NCBI GenBank assembly: GCA_008694505.1
Contig: VZDJ01007755.1
Span: forward strand, 216,644-280,643
Length of the DNA stretch: 64,000 bases
Direction: 5' to 3'
Origin: Cyanoderma ruficeps
Lineage: Eukaryota > Chordata > Aves > Passeriformes > Timaliidae
Shown one piece after another: positions 63,280 through 64,000 of the stretch. How positions within the stretch are numbered: position 1 is the stretch's first letter; the number at the start of each line of letters is the position of its first letter. Both the position numbers and the translations under genes were made by a program. The notes beneath the pieces were generated by a model. The model was not told where the DNA came from, did not search any database, and worked only from the letters and a program-made list of their open reading frames with translations.

Positions 63280-64000
63280 CTGTAAAAGAGAAAAACTGGA
63301 AAAATACTCTAATTTCAATATTTACTTGTAAGGGGAACATCAAATGTGTATAAATAACCTTCATATTCAAAGTCTTCTAACACAATAAAGATATCAATAA
63401 GATTTTAAATCTGAAATCCCCAAATCTCTTTATGACTTCCAAGCAGTTTTACAACAGAAACCTTTGAAGAATTGTTAGAAATGATTATTAAGAAAAAAAT
63501 ACAGAAAATGAGATGCAAAGAAAGCCGCCCTCGGCATTCTCCCATAGTAGAGAAATAAGTATTATGTCAGCAAAAAAATGAACATGTTAACATAACATAA
63601 AATTGTTATATTGGGGTAATAAGGATCAGTTGCATTTCTGAAATCCTTTAGACTTAAAACATGGTTTTACTCTTAGTATACCTTGATTGCAGCATAATTA
63701 GAAGAAAGGATAAGATTACATACCTCTATACATGTTGTAGGAGCTTTGGATTTTTTCTTAATAAATATAAAAGTTTTGTTTTTTAACTCCTTCTTCTGTT
63801 AAAGATTATTTGTGCATGATGTTGAGAGCCATAGCCTAGATACTAATTTTTCCTCTAACTCCAAGAAAAAAAAAGATAGAAAAAACTTTCATTCTGTGGA
63901 GTGAATCTTTATAGAGAATAACTAATGCAAACAGCCATTTTATTGTTTTTAATAGATATTGGTCCAATATTTCTTTTATTTTCAGCCACGTTTGCAACTA
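63280..64000. other. Intron and right edge of the window
   Basis: Apart from the possible exon at 63724-63795 I see no other exon. It is presumably intron of the minus-strand gene. A plus-strand acceptor-like tract (TTTCTTTTATTTTCAG, ending near 63985) lies at the very edge and cannot be assessed. Confidence 0.45.
63724..63795 (-). CDS. Possible additional upstream exon of the same gene
   Basis: A 72-bp (24-codon) open stretch lies between an acceptor-like AATAATCTTTAACAG and a strong donor GAG|GTATGT. It reads KKELKNKTFIFIKKKSKAP and then TTCIE, and is phase 0 at both ends. The next exon, if spliced at its best acceptor (ACAG at 63280), needs two bases from this one, which do not exist. Splicing instead four bases later, at GGAAG|GAT, would make every junction phase 0 and give CIE|DFMQLY. 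So either the second AG is used, another exon lies between, or this exon is not real. Confidence 0.35.

Noticed and set aside
1..64000. CRISPR arrays, operons, phage or bacterial defence systems
   Set aside because: No regularly spaced direct repeats, no dense same-strand coding, and a repeat content that is clearly avian.

Overview
The window reads as nuclear DNA from a bird, most likely a songbird. It is A+T-rich (about two thirds by eye), gene-poor, and carries the usual bird repeat set: six CR1 LINE pieces, endogenous retroviral LTRs, and a tRNA-Ile-headed SINE with a CR1-like tail, the architecture known from zebra finch TguSINE1. There is no operon structure, no CRISPR array, and no long intact viral or bacterial-type gene. 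Nearly all short open frames are chance or lie inside repeats. Three patches of N (2290, 31033-31039, 45287) fall in homopolymer or A/C-rich sequence, as in a vertebrate assembly.

Layout. 1-6627: unique A+T-rich DNA. 6628-8701: a composite LTR insertion flanked by the 5-bp direct repeat ATAAC; two inverted copies of one LTR family form its ends and a second LTR (about 7407-8483) is nested inside. 9480-10466: a forward CR1 with recognisable reverse-transcriptase remnants. 10885-11522: a clean solo LTR in reverse orientation with the perfect 6-bp target duplication TTGGAC. 17349-18715: a long reverse CR1 that carries a 41-bp inverted duplication able to fold as a hairpin. 24979-25251: another forward CR1 3' end. 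25-52 kb: mostly featureless, with A/C-rich tracts and a somewhat G+C-richer, repeat-like interval near 41.9-43.2 kb. 52361-52440, 55949-56830 and 60293-60452: further CR1 pieces, the second interrupted by the SINE.

The only convincing protein-coding signal is on the minus strand at the right edge. Exons at 63159-63279, 61221-61436 and 60842-60970 have good splice sites, join in the same phase, and end at a stop codon followed by a possible poly(A) signal. They give the C-terminal 154 or so residues of a basic protein I do not recognise. A further possible exon lies at 63724-63795. The 5' part of the gene lies beyond base 64000. Three long minus-strand open frames (52.4-53.0, 56.9-57.5 and 59.5-59.9 kb) downstream of that gene are unusually long for such A+T-rich DNA and are listed as weak candidates.

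I see no novel multi-gene system. The most interesting objects are the LTR insertion with two identical-type ends, the inverted duplication in the CR1, and the unidentified gene.
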